NCBI GenBank assembly: GCA_021847605.1
Contig: JAJZQN010000011.1
Span: forward strand, 1 to 64,000
From: Pseudomonadota bacterium
Lineage (GTDB): Bacteria > Pseudomonadota > Alphaproteobacteria > Sphingomonadales > Sphingomonadaceae
Length of the DNA stretch: 64,000 nt
Reading direction: 5' to 3'
Positions 1 to 7,124 of this stretch are shown here, piece after piece (the stretch's first letter is position 1; each line of letters opens with the position of its first letter). Below the pieces are notes generated by a model. That model worked only from the letters and a program-made list of their open reading frames with translations, did no database searches and was not told the origin of the DNA. Both the position numbers and the translations under genes were made by a program.

Positions 1-114
1 TTCGGCAGGCTCAAGGACTGGCGACGCATCCATACCCGTTACGACCGCTGCGCCCACACCTTCATGTCAGCCATCTGCATTGCCGCAACCGTCATCTTCT
101 GGATCAATCAATGA
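1..114 (+). CDS. IS5-family transposase, C-terminal end (partial)
   Basis: The first 37 codons of the window, read in frame 1, end at TGA 112-114. They give a peptide with RLKDWRRI, TRYDRCA and a hydrophobic tail (AATVIFW), which matches the C-terminus of IS5/IS427-type DDE transposases. The 5' part lies outside the window, so completeness and frame integrity cannot be judged. The gene reads towards the response regulator at 171. Resemblance is by family recall only. Confidence 0.8.
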   Translation, partial: FGRLKDWRRIHTRYDRCAHTFMSAICIAATVIFWINQ

Positions 115-130
115 GTCCTGAGCCTAGGAC
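1..130 (+). mobile_element. Right end of an IS5-type insertion sequence
   Basis: The transposase end is followed at once by GAGTCCTGAGCCTAGGAC (112-129). This sits where the terminal inverted repeat of such elements usually lies. The other end is outside the window, so the repeat and the target duplication cannot be confirmed. The exact boundary, roughly 120-130, is inferred. Confidence 0.5.
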
Positions 131-170
131 GGATAAGACGGATAATCGGCCATCATAGCGTCATAGGTGC

Positions 171-869
171 ATGACGCGCCTGCTTATCGTTGATGATGAT
201 TACCCGCTGCGAAACGAGCTGGCGGATTATTTTGCGCCCTACGGCTTTGTTGCCGAGGGTGTGGCGTCGACCGACGCAACCCGTGGGCGCATCGCCCATG
301 GCGACATGGCGCTGGTGGTGCTGGACATTGCCATGCCCGGCGGCACGGCGCTGCTGCGGGAACTGGTCGCTGTCCATGACCTGCCGGTCATCGTGCATTC
401 GAACGCATGCAGCGAAGCGGAACGCATCGCCATGCTGGAAATGGGTGCCGAGGATTGTGTCGAAAAGCCCGCCAACCCGCGCGAATTGCTGGCCCGCATC
501 CGCAGCGCCCTGCGCGGACGCAATGATCGCCATGGAGCGAACAAACGAAGCGTCGCCCGGTTCGAAGGATGGCGGATCGACCTGACGATCAATCAGTTGT
601 TCGATCCCACCGGCGCGCCGGTCCCGCTGTCGGACGGCGAATTTCAACTGTTGCGCGTCTTCATCGAACATCCGCGCGAAGTGCTGGACCGGGGGCGACT
701 GCTCGATCGCGTCTATGGGCAGTCGAGCGATTATTTCGACCGCTCAATCGACGTGCAACTCTGCCGCTTGCGTCGGAAATTATCGGCTTGCGGCCTGAAA
801 GGCCCGGTAATCCGCACCATCCGCAACGAAGGCTATATGTTCGTGCATCCGGTCGAAATCCACGGCTGA
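171..869 (+). CDS. OmpR/PhoB-type response regulator
   Basis: A 232-aa cytoplasmic two-component response regulator. The N-terminal receiver (about 1-115) has the acidic pair D8/D9, the likely phosphoacceptor D52 in VVLDIAMPGG, a Ser at the switch position (HSNA, about 77) and the conserved K99 (EKP). A winged-helix trans_reg_C domain follows (about 130-225, ending IRNEGYMF). Start ATG 171 has AGG four bases upstream. No histidine kinase lies beside it: upstream is an IS end about 45 bp away, and downstream is the convergent DUF2891 gene, which overlaps its 3' end by 37 bp. The partner and regulon are unknown, and the original promoter may have been displaced by the IS. Confidence 0.9.
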   Translation: MTRLLIVDDDYPLRNELADYFAPYGFVAEGVASTDATRGRIAHGDMALVVLDIAMPGGTALLRELVAVHDLPVIVHSNACSEAERIAMLEMGAEDCVEKPANPRELLARIRSALRGRNDRHGANKRSVARFEGWRIDLTINQLFDPTGAPVPLSDGEFQLLRVFIEHPREVLDRGRLLDRVYGQSSDYFDRSIDVQLCRLRRKLSACGLKGPVIRTIRNEGYMFVHPVEIHG

Positions 870-1864
870 TCGCCCTGCTCCAGTGCCAGCAGCGCGAACG
901 TGGCAAGCCAATGTTCGCCCATATAATCGCCCGCCACATGCGGCAGGCTGGCGGCGAGGTGATCGTCGGCCGCCTTTCGCGCCAACGGCGACACCGGATC
1001 ATCCGACCCAAGCACAGCGGCTACTCCGCGCCAGCACCATGCCCGGCTGAGGTTCAGGCCGTCGAGATGCGCGATCTTGCCATCGGAGCGGTCGGATACG
1101 GTTGCGGGCGTGAACAGCGTCGCGGGACGCCCCTCCGTCAAATCAGGCAGGAAGGCATGGAACCAGTTTGCGAAATCAGGGGTGGGCAACAACCGGCTCA
1201 TCAACAGGGCTTCGCACAAGGCGGGCGACAGAAACTCGTCGCCACCCGGCTCCCATGCCTGACAGGCGCGATCCTGTCCGAACCAATGCAGCGCCCGGTC
1301 CGCAATCAGGGCGGCGAGCGGCGCATCATGATCGCGCGCCCACTCCAGCGTCAGGATGAGGGCAAAGGCAATATTGAAATGGGTGCCGACCCGCAGCGGA
1401 TAGGTGAGTTTGGGCAGGAAGGCGTGGAAACGCGCCGCAAATGCACGGGCCAGCGGTTCCAGCGCAGACGCCCATGGCCCGTCATGCCGCGCCAGTTCGC
1501 CATGCAGCGCCAACAGCCAGGCCCAGCCATAGGGGCGTTCGAAACCCGCACTCATCGGGCGGTGCAGATAGGCAAGCTCCCCCGCCACCTTGTCCGGGAC
1601 CAGCATCATATCGGCCCGCGCCCTGATCGCGGGTACGTGCGCCATGGCGGGATAGAGGCGCATCAGGCGCATCACCTGCCACCAGCCATGGACGCAGCTA
1701 TGCCAGTCGAAACTGCCGTGAAAGATCGGATGATGCTCCGCCGGTTCGCGCGCATCTTCCGGCCCGTTCAGCACCAGATCCATTTTGTAAGGATAGCGCC
1801 GTCCCAGATGAGAGAGGGTCAGACTCGCAAAACGGTCGGCAATGTCCTGGGTCAGATATGTCAT
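833..1864 (-). CDS. DUF2891 family protein
   Basis: A 343-aa soluble protein starting MTYLTQDIADRF. It contains HPIFHGSFDWHSCVHGWW, H/W-rich segments and an aromatic GEHWLATFALLAL end, all characteristic of DUF2891. The fold is probably an alpha/alpha barrel, but no activity is established to my knowledge. The start ATG (1864-1862) overlaps the TGA of the DUF979 gene (ATGA), so it is the last cistron of the LOV-HTH/DUF969/DUF979/DUF2891 operon. Its 3' end overlaps the response-regulator gene convergently. A longer upstream reading frame exists but lies inside DUF979 and is a shadow. The context suggests a cytosolic enzyme acting on whatever the two membrane proteins move; this is inference. 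Confidence 0.85.
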   Translation of the reverse strand: MTYLTQDIADRFASLTLSHLGRRYPYKMDLVLNGPEDAREPAEHHPIFHGSFDWHSCVHGWWQVMRLMRLYPAMAHVPAIRARADMMLVPDKVAGELAYLHRPMSAGFERPYGWAWLLALHGELARHDGPWASALEPLARAFAARFHAFLPKLTYPLRVGTHFNIAFALILTLEWARDHDAPLAALIADRALHWFGQDRACQAWEPGGDEFLSPALCEALLMSRLLPTPDFANWFHAFLPDLTEGRPATLFTPATVSDRSDGKIAHLDGLNLSRAWCWRGVAAVLGSDDPVSPLARKAADDHLAASLPHVAGDYMGEHWLATFALLALEQGDQPWISTGCTNI

Positions 1865-2799
1865 GGAAAGGCCAGCCAGTAGATAAGGAGGATGTTGACT
1901 GCCAGCAGCGGCAGCGCGGTGCCGACCTGTTGCCGGATGACGCCGTTGCGATCTTTGAGGTCCAGCAGCGCAGCCGGCACAAGGTTGAAATTGGCGGCCA
2001 TGGGCGTGAGCAAGGTACCGCAAAAGCCCGCCAGCATGCCGATCGCGCAGACGATGGCCGGATTGCCATGATAGGTCTGAATGAGCAGCGGGATGCCGAT
2101 GGCGGCGGTCATGACCGGGAAAGCGGCAAAGGCATTGCCCATGACGATAGTGAAGAGCGCCATACCAATGCCATAGACGACAACGGCGCCAAACAGGCTG
2201 CCCTGCGGGATGGCGTGACGCACTATGTCGCCCACCACGTCCCCAACGCCCGCCAGCGCGAAGATGGCGCCAAGACTGGCCAGCATCTGCGGCAGGATGA
2301 CCGCCCAACCCACGCTGTCCATCAGGCGACGCCCCTGTTCCAGCGGAACGATCGGCCCGGCGCGCAGCCACAGGCACCCCACAGTTCCCGCGATCAACAC
2401 ACCCAGCGCCAGCGCGATCAGCGTCGTCTGTTTAGCGTCGAACATAGTCGGTAACGCCTTGAACAGGAATGTACCGGCCAGCGCCGTGATCGGGATGATG
2501 AGGGCGATGAGAAACAGGCGATTGCCGAAACGTTCAGACCGCATCTGTCGAACATCGGCTGCGATCATGGTGGTGCCGCGTCCAAGGCCCAAAGCGCCGA
2601 TGGCAATGAGGCCCAGCACCAGCACGCCGTTGCCGACATCGCCCAGATAATCCCCCGCCCACATGGAAAGCGCCAGCAGCCCCCAAAAGGCCGATGTGGT
2701 CCAGCGTCGCGGATTGGTGGCATCCCGCAAGCCCAGCAAAGCATAAGCCGCGAAAATGGCTCCGCCCACCATATAGACCCATTGAAGCGTCACCATCAT
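1861..2799 (-). CDS. DUF979 family membrane protein
   Basis: A 312-aa polytopic inner-membrane protein with about eight to ten hydrophobic segments. Hallmarks are VYMVGGAIFAAYALLG near the start, a small-residue loop (VMGNAFAAFPVMTAAIG) and GMLAGFCGTLLTPMAANFN near the C-terminus, resembling ion- or solute-transporter re-entrant loops. ATG 2799 overlaps the stop of DUF969 (ATGA), which makes this start much better than the in-frame upstream one. DUF969 and DUF979 nearly always occur as adjacent pairs. I recall them clustering with pyroglutamate-metabolism genes and being suspected 5-oxoproline transporters, but that has not been checked here. Confidence 0.85.
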   Translation of the reverse strand: MMVTLQWVYMVGGAIFAAYALLGLRDATNPRRWTTSAFWGLLALSMWAGDYLGDVGNGVLVLGLIAIGALGLGRGTTMIAADVRQMRSERFGNRLFLIALIIPITALAGTFLFKALPTMFDAKQTTLIALALGVLIAGTVGCLWLRAGPIVPLEQGRRLMDSVGWAVILPQMLASLGAIFALAGVGDVVGDIVRHAIPQGSLFGAVVVYGIGMALFTIVMGNAFAAFPVMTAAIGIPLLIQTYHGNPAIVCAIGMLAGFCGTLLTPMAANFNLVPAALLDLKDRNGVIRQQVGTALPLLAVNILLIYWLAFP

Positions 2800-3464
2800 G
2801 ATCGCCTCATCCGGCCAAGTCGCCGGTCGAGTAACCACAGGCGGAAGCCGTGGATGAGCAAGGCCGCGATAGCGGTAGGGATCGCCCAGACCGATAGCTG
2901 GATCGGTTCCAGATGGATGCCATATTGATCGAGCAGCCCCCGGATCAGCAGGATAGAGCCAATGGCGAGGAAAATATCCTCGCCAAAGAACAACCCGATA
3001 TTATCGGTCGCCGCCGCCATGGCGCGGACCTTCTCACGCTCGGCCTCATCCAACCCGCCCGCCTGCGTATCGGCGGCGGCCTCTGCAATCGGTGCGACGA
3101 GGGGACGAACCGTCTGCGGATGCCCCGCAACCGATGTCAGGCCGATGGCCGAAAGCGCCTGACGCAACAGCAGATAGAAAATCAGGAAACGACCCGCCGT
3201 TGCGCCACGCATGCGGGCAATCAGGCCACGTGCCCGCTCCTGAAGCCCGTGTGCCTCCAGCAGGCCGACGATCGGAACCACGATCCAGATGATGCTGACA
3301 TAACGGGCGTCATTGAACGCCTTGCCAAAGGCCGCAAGGATGACGAGCGGATCAAGCCCGGCAGCTATGCCAGTAACAGCCGCCGACGCGAGAATGACGA
3401 GCAGCGGATGATAGCGCAGCAGGAAGCCTGCGACGATGACGGCGATGCCGAGCAGCACCCACAT
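2796..3464 (-). CDS. DUF969 family membrane protein
   Basis: A 222-aa inner-membrane protein with about five or six transmembrane segments. Family hallmarks include LVILAAFGKAFNDARYVSI, VPIVGLLEAHGLQERA and the polar FFGEDIFLAIGSILLI segment. It is the constant partner of DUF979, and together they probably form the two halves of one membrane complex. Start ATG 3464 lies directly after the TGA of the LOV-HTH gene (TGAATG), and the stop overlaps the next start. The photoreceptor and this membrane pair are therefore translated from one message. Confidence 0.87.
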   Translation of the reverse strand: MWVLLGIAVIVAGFLLRYHPLLVILASAAVTGIAAGLDPLVILAAFGKAFNDARYVSIIWIVVPIVGLLEAHGLQERARGLIARMRGATAGRFLIFYLLLRQALSAIGLTSVAGHPQTVRPLVAPIAEAAADTQAGGLDEAEREKVRAMAAATDNIGLFFGEDIFLAIGSILLIRGLLDQYGIHLEPIQLSVWAIPTAIAALLIHGFRLWLLDRRLGRMRRS

Positions 3465-4052
3465 TCAATGGCCAGCCTCTATCACCAGCCGGATCGCCTC
3501 TGCCCCGGTTCGCACGCCAAGGCCGCGCAGCATGGCGGCGCGATGCATCTTCACCGTGCGTTCGGTGAGGCCAAGATCCCAGGCAATCTGCTTGTTGAGT
3601 TTCCCCTCTGCCATGGCGATCAGGACTGCCCGCTGGCGCCGGGTCAGGGCATCGATCCGGCCCCGCGCTTCCCCCGCCCGCTCGCCATCCTCCACGGCGA
3701 TCATATCGACCGGCATTTGCGATCCGAGAAAATATTCGAGCTGGCCATCCGCACCGAAAATGGGCGCGATCATGACGGCATTACGAAAAGGGGTGCCGTC
3801 CTTGCGATAATTCCACAGTTCAACAAGGGCGGGACGGCGATCACGCACGGCTGCACGCAAAATGTCGAGTTGCGCCTGCTCGGTATCGGGACCACCCATG
3901 AAGCGGCAATTGCGCCCGACAATGTCTTCCCGCACATAGCCGGTGAGCGCCAGAAAGGCGTCATTGCATTCGATGACCGGATTGTCGGGCAGGCGTGGAT
4001 TGCAAAGGATGGCGGCGATGGCGCTGCCGGCAATCATTTCGGAAACAGACAT
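3465..4052 (-). CDS. LOV-HTH blue-light transcription factor (EL222-like)
   Basis: A 195-aa protein with an N-terminal LOV/PAS domain (about 5-115) and a C-terminal LuxR-type HTH (about 136-195). LOV hallmarks are present: GRNCRFMGG with photoactive Cys49, flavin-contacting N81 (NYRKDG) and N91 (FRNAV), and the switch Gln112 (FLGSQ). The HTH has ALTRRQRAVL and LTERTVKMHR. Size and layout match EL222 of Erythrobacter: in the dark the LOV domain covers the HTH, and blue light frees it to dimerise and bind DNA. That mechanism is family knowledge. Start ATG 4052 has no clear Shine-Dalgarno; ATG 4037 is an alternative. It is the first gene of a four-gene operon and has 12-nt direct repeats in its promoter region, so it may control its own operon (inferred). 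Confidence 0.92.
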   Translation of the reverse strand: MSVSEMIAGSAIAAILCNPRLPDNPVIECNDAFLALTGYVREDIVGRNCRFMGGPDTEQAQLDILRAAVRDRRPALVELWNYRKDGTPFRNAVMIAPIFGADGQLEYFLGSQMPVDMIAVEDGERAGEARGRIDALTRRQRAVLIAMAEGKLNKQIAWDLGLTERTVKMHRAAMLRGLGVRTGAEAIRLVIEAGH

Positions 4053-4058
4053 GGACGG

Positions 4059-4115
4059 CAGGCACTCGCATGATCGTGCGGCATGCCATGTTGCCCAAAG
4101 GGACAGGCACTCGCA
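4059..4115 (-). promoter_or_regulatory. Direct repeats upstream of the LOV-HTH operon
   Basis: TGCGAGTGCCTG (minus strand) occurs at 4115-4104 and again at 4070-4059, exactly 45 bp apart, within the roughly 70-bp space between the nitroreductase terminator and the LOV-HTH start. The distal copy overlaps a weak -35-like TTGCGA, with CAACAT 17 bp further on. The proximal copy lies 7-18 nt before the ATG. An autoregulatory operator is a reasonable guess; no binding data are available. Confidence 0.35.
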
Positions 4116-4125
4116 AGCGCATGTA

Positions 4126-4163
4126 CCAAAAATGCGGTACGCTGTTCCCGGCGCACCGCATTT
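4126..4163 (-). terminator. Rho-independent terminator of the nitroreductase gene
   Basis: On the minus strand a 13-bp stem is formed by AAATGCGGTGCGC and GCGTACCGCATTT (one G-T pair) with an 8-nt loop. It runs into a stretch of five T. It begins 14 nt after the nitroreductase stop and lies before the LOV-HTH promoter region, so the two genes are probably transcribed separately. Confidence 0.6.
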
Positions 4164-4176
4164 CATCAGGGCCGTA

Positions 4177-4770
4177 TCAGGCCGGGAAATTACCGGCGAA
4201 GACGAAATCCTCGATCGGGCTGCGATCGCTGGGGACTTCGCGGGCTTGCAACCCTTCGGGCAGGATCGCCTTGTCACCCTGACGACCGATGGCCACCGCC
4301 GCCTCGATACGGAAACGATCGGGTACACCCAGTTCGGTACGCGCCTTGTCGAAATCGACGCCCGTCATGCCGTGCGTATGATAGCCAAGCCGGGTCGCCT
4401 GCAACGACAGCAAGGCCCAGGCCGCGCCGGCATCAAAACTATGGCTATAAGACGGTTTGAAATCATCCGAGCCAGGCGCCGCCATCAGCGTGTCGGACAG
4501 AATGAAGATAATCGCCCCGGCATTTTGCACCCAGCTTTGATTGAAGGGCATCAGCACGGAAAGGAAGCGCGACCAGTTCGCATCGTCGCGATGGGCGTAT
4601 AGGAAACGCCAGGGCTGATAATTGAAAGCCGAAGGCGCCCAGCGCGCAGCATCGAAAATAGTGTCGAGATCGGCCTGAGGAATGGCGCTCGAATCAAAGG
4701 CGCGAGGCGACCAGCGATCGAGGAACAGCGGTTCTACGGCACGGGACACGGTGCGGGGCTGGCTAGCCAT
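4177..4770 (-). CDS. Nitroreductase family protein (FMN flavoenzyme)
   Basis: A 197-aa cytoplasmic flavoprotein of the NADH/NADPH-dependent nitroreductase superfamily. DRWSPRAFD near the N-terminus and AARWAPSAFNYQPWRF carry the FMN-phosphate Arg and Ser residues typical of the family, and the C-terminal half has LLSLQATRLGYHTHGMTGVD and the AVAIGR segment. Start ATG 4770 is supported by AGGAG five bases upstream. The physiological substrate cannot be told from sequence. A terminator follows it, so it is probably monocistronic although it lies just upstream of the LOV-HTH operon on the same strand. Confidence 0.9.
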   Translation of the reverse strand: MASQPRTVSRAVEPLFLDRWSPRAFDSSAIPQADLDTIFDAARWAPSAFNYQPWRFLYAHRDDANWSRFLSVLMPFNQSWVQNAGAIIFILSDTLMAAPGSDDFKPSYSHSFDAGAAWALLSLQATRLGYHTHGMTGVDFDKARTELGVPDRFRIEAAVAIGRQGDKAILPEGLQAREVPSDRSPIEDFVFAGNFPA

Positions 4771-4848
4771 GGCTACTCCTGAAATGAGGGCGGGATATTA
4801 TCGTCGATGTAGGGTGCCCGCATCGGCAGGAAAAGTCACAACCCCGCG

Positions 4849-5004
4849 TCAGGCCGCAAAATCGCGCAGATTTTCAACTGGCTGGCGCCGCCCACTATCT
4901 GGGCCACGCTCAAGAAGAACGACAGAGGGTTCGCGAAACAGGGCACGTTTGAGGCGTTCGCCAAGCGGACGCGCCGAAGCGTCCTGTTCGTCCTTGCGGT
5001 CCAT
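4849..5004 (-). CDS. Small hypothetical protein (51 aa)
   Basis: ATG 5004 is preceded by an excellent Shine-Dalgarno (AGGAGAGAAGGCC then ATG) and opens 51 codons ending in TGA at 4849. The peptide is charged and soluble, beginning MDRKDEQDASARPLGERLKR and ending LRDFAA. It has no membrane segment and no cysteines. The region between the nitroreductase and methyltransferase genes is otherwise empty. I do not recognise the family. The strong ribosome binding site is the main support. Confidence 0.55.
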   Translation of the reverse strand: MDRKDEQDASARPLGERLKRALFREPSVVLLERGPDSGRRQPVENLRDFAA

Positions 5005-5110
5005 GGCCTTCTCTCCTGCGTGCTGCGAATCGGCACGCTTTATCTATGTTCACAGTAGAGAGATGTCCTGCAAGCAAAGCTGACGCAAGAGAAAGAAATG
5101 CTGCGCCGGA

Positions 5111-5830
5111 TCAGCCGTGCAGCTCACAGGGTATGATGCTGGCCGGGTCGGGGCGGGAAACAATGCGGCGAAACCGTGCCAGATAACCGCCGGCGCCCGG
5201 TCGGGGCACCAGTTGTTCCAGACGAAATCCCATCGCCGCCATCTCACAGGTCAACAGTCGCGGCGGTGTGCCATGCTGGTCCGTGGGGCGATCGGCGTCG
5301 ACCAGAATCAGTTCGCCATCCTTGCGAAGCGCCGGACTGAGATGCCAGAGGAAGGCGTAAGGCTCGGCAATTTCATGGTACATATGCACCATGAAGATGC
5401 GGTCGAAGCTGTTTTCAGGCAGTTTGGGATCGGCCGGATCGCCCAGACGGACGCTGACATTATCCCATTTTTCGCGAGTGATACGCCGGGACAGCGCCTC
5501 TATCACCTCCGGCAAAATATCCTCGGCCAGGACACGGCCGCCCGGCCCCACTTTTCTGGCGAGACGAACGGTATAATAGCCCTCCCCCGCGCCAATGTCC
5601 GCCACTGTCATGCCCGGACGGATTCCCGCCCGATCCATGATGTCCTCCGCCTCATTCACGCGATCGCGCGCCTCCTCGTTCGACCATCGGGTCGACACGA
5701 TCGGCGCCACCGGCCGGTCGGCACGCGGAAAGGGTTCAGCGGTGGCGGAACGCTGGGTTCCGTTGCCGCCACTCAACTGATCGCAGGCGGCGAGCAGGAA
5801 AAGCGCCCCCGCCACGACCGCCCGATGCAT
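5111..5830 (-). CDS. Putative lipoprotein class I SAM methyltransferase
   Basis: A 239-aa protein with a lipoprotein-type signal (hydrophobic VVAGALFLLAAC, Cys at about 16) followed by a Rossmann methyltransferase domain: motif I VADIGAGEGYYT, an acidic residue after the second strand (LAEDILPE), and FMVHMYHEI as motif IV. The substrate is unknown. The start ATG shares its A with the TGA of prfB (TGATG), so it is co-translated with release factor 2. A SAM-dependent enzyme on the periplasmic side would lack cofactor. Either the N-terminus stays as an inner-membrane anchor, or the enzyme binds SAM before export, or the domain has another role. Confidence 0.8.
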   Translation of the reverse strand: MHRAVVAGALFLLAACDQLSGGNGTQRSATAEPFPRADRPVAPIVSTRWSNEEARDRVNEAEDIMDRAGIRPGMTVADIGAGEGYYTVRLARKVGPGGRVLAEDILPEVIEALSRRITREKWDNVSVRLGDPADPKLPENSFDRIFMVHMYHEIAEPYAFLWHLSPALRKDGELILVDADRPTDQHGTPPRLLTCEMAAMGFRLEQLVPRPGAGGYLARFRRIVSRPDPASIIPCELHG

Positions 5831-6957
5831 CAGTCGACATCCTCCACATCGACCTTCTCACCAGTCACCTTCTGGCTGAGCGCTGCGGCCATGAAGGGAT
5901 CGAGCGCACCGTCCAGCACATCGTCGGGCGCGGTCGAGGTCACGCCAGTGCGCAAATCCTTCACCAACTGATAGGGTTGCAGCACATAGGATCGGATCTG
6001 ATGGCCCCAGCCGATTTCGGTCTTCGCCTGATAATCGGTGCTGGCCGCTTCTTCCCGCTTGCGCAGTTCGGCTTCGTACAGGCGCGCCTTCAGCATGTTC
6101 ATCGCCGTCGCACGGTTCTTGTGCTGCGACCGGTCATTCTGCGATGCGACGATAATGCCCGAGGGAACGTGGGTGATGCGAACCGCCGAATCGGTCGTGT
6201 TCACGTGCTGACCACCGGCCCCCGACGCGCGATAGGTGTCGATCTTGAGGTCGCTTTCCTTGACCTCAATATCGATGTCGTCATCGATCACCGGATAGAC
6301 CCATACCGACGAGAAGCTGGTATGACGGCGCGCGGCGCTGTCATAAGGGCTGATACGGACCAGACGATGGACGCCGCTTTCGGTCTTGGCATAGCCATAG
6401 GCATTCTCGCCCTTCACGAGGAAGGTGGCGGACTTGATGCCGGCGGTTTCGCCAGCCTGATAATCGACCAGTTCGACCTTATACCCGCGCCGTTCGGCCC
6501 AGCGACGATACATGCGCGACAGGATTTCGGCCCAGTCCTGGCTTTCGGTGCCACCGGCACCGGCATGGATTTCCAGATAGGTGTCGCTGGCATCGGCCTC
6601 ACCCGCCAGCAGCGCCTTGATCTTGTCCTCATCCGCGCGGTCGGCCAGCGCCTTCAGGGCGGCGATGGCTTCTGCGACCATATCCTCGTCGCCTTCAGCC
6701 TCGGCCATTTCGATCAGTTCGGCATTGTCGACCTTTTCGCTTTCGATCGAGCGGGTCGCCGTGATCGCGCTGTCCAGCCGGGTACGCTCGCGCATGACTT
6801 CCTGCGCCAGCTTCGCATTGTCCCACAGGGTCGGGTCTTCGACGCGCGCATTCAGTTCGTCCAGCCGGCGCAGCGCCCGGTCCCAGTCCAGAAAACGGCG
6901 CAGCAAATCCAGCGCGGCGTCGATACGGTCGATATATTGCTGCGCTTCGGCGCGCAT
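5830..6957 (-). CDS. prfB: Peptide chain release factor 2
   Basis: A 375-aa class I release factor that reads UGA/UAA and triggers peptidyl-tRNA hydrolysis. The GGQ catalytic motif is at 248-250 (SGAGGQHVN). The codon-recognition tripeptide region reads SPY at 203-205 in place of the SPF of E. coli, which I believe is common in alphaproteobacteria. Start ATG 6957 has GGAGA seven bases upstream, so the longer frame to 7020 is not needed. The classic in-frame UGA autoregulatory frameshift near codon 26 is absent: the frame is uninterrupted. It lies downstream of mrcA in the conserved amidase-mrcA-prfB order. Confidence 0.96.
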   Translation of the reverse strand: MRAEAQQYIDRIDAALDLLRRFLDWDRALRRLDELNARVEDPTLWDNAKLAQEVMRERTRLDSAITATRSIESEKVDNAELIEMAEAEGDEDMVAEAIAALKALADRADEDKIKALLAGEADASDTYLEIHAGAGGTESQDWAEILSRMYRRWAERRGYKVELVDYQAGETAGIKSATFLVKGENAYGYAKTESGVHRLVRISPYDSAARRHTSFSSVWVYPVIDDDIDIEVKESDLKIDTYRASGAGGQHVNTTDSAVRITHVPSGIIVASQNDRSQHKNRATAMNMLKARLYEAELRKREEAASTDYQAKTEIGWGHQIRSYVLQPYQLVKDLRTGVTSTAPDDVLDGALDPFMAAALSQKVTGEKVDVEDVD

Positions 6958-7124
6958 GATCTGTTCTCCATCATTCACGCCCTGCGGCGGAAAAGCCCCT
7001 ATTAGGCGTTCGCGCCCCATTTGTCGAAGGGGCGTCCTTTCCGTCGAAATCGCCGTTCGTCAAGCAGATGCGGCGAGGGGCGCGAAAAGGAATGGCCGGG
7101 CAGCCTGACGACCGCCCTCCCCTA

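Noticed and set aside
4130..4163. Inverted repeat AAATGCGGT / ACCGCATTT considered as an operator of the LOV-HTH gene
   Set aside because: The spacer also pairs, giving a 13-bp stem followed by T residues on the minus strand just after the nitroreductase stop. A terminator explains it better.
5830..7020. Programmed +1 frameshift in prfB
   Set aside because: The reading frame is continuous from ATG 6957 with no in-frame TGA near codon 26 and no CTT-TGA slippery site.
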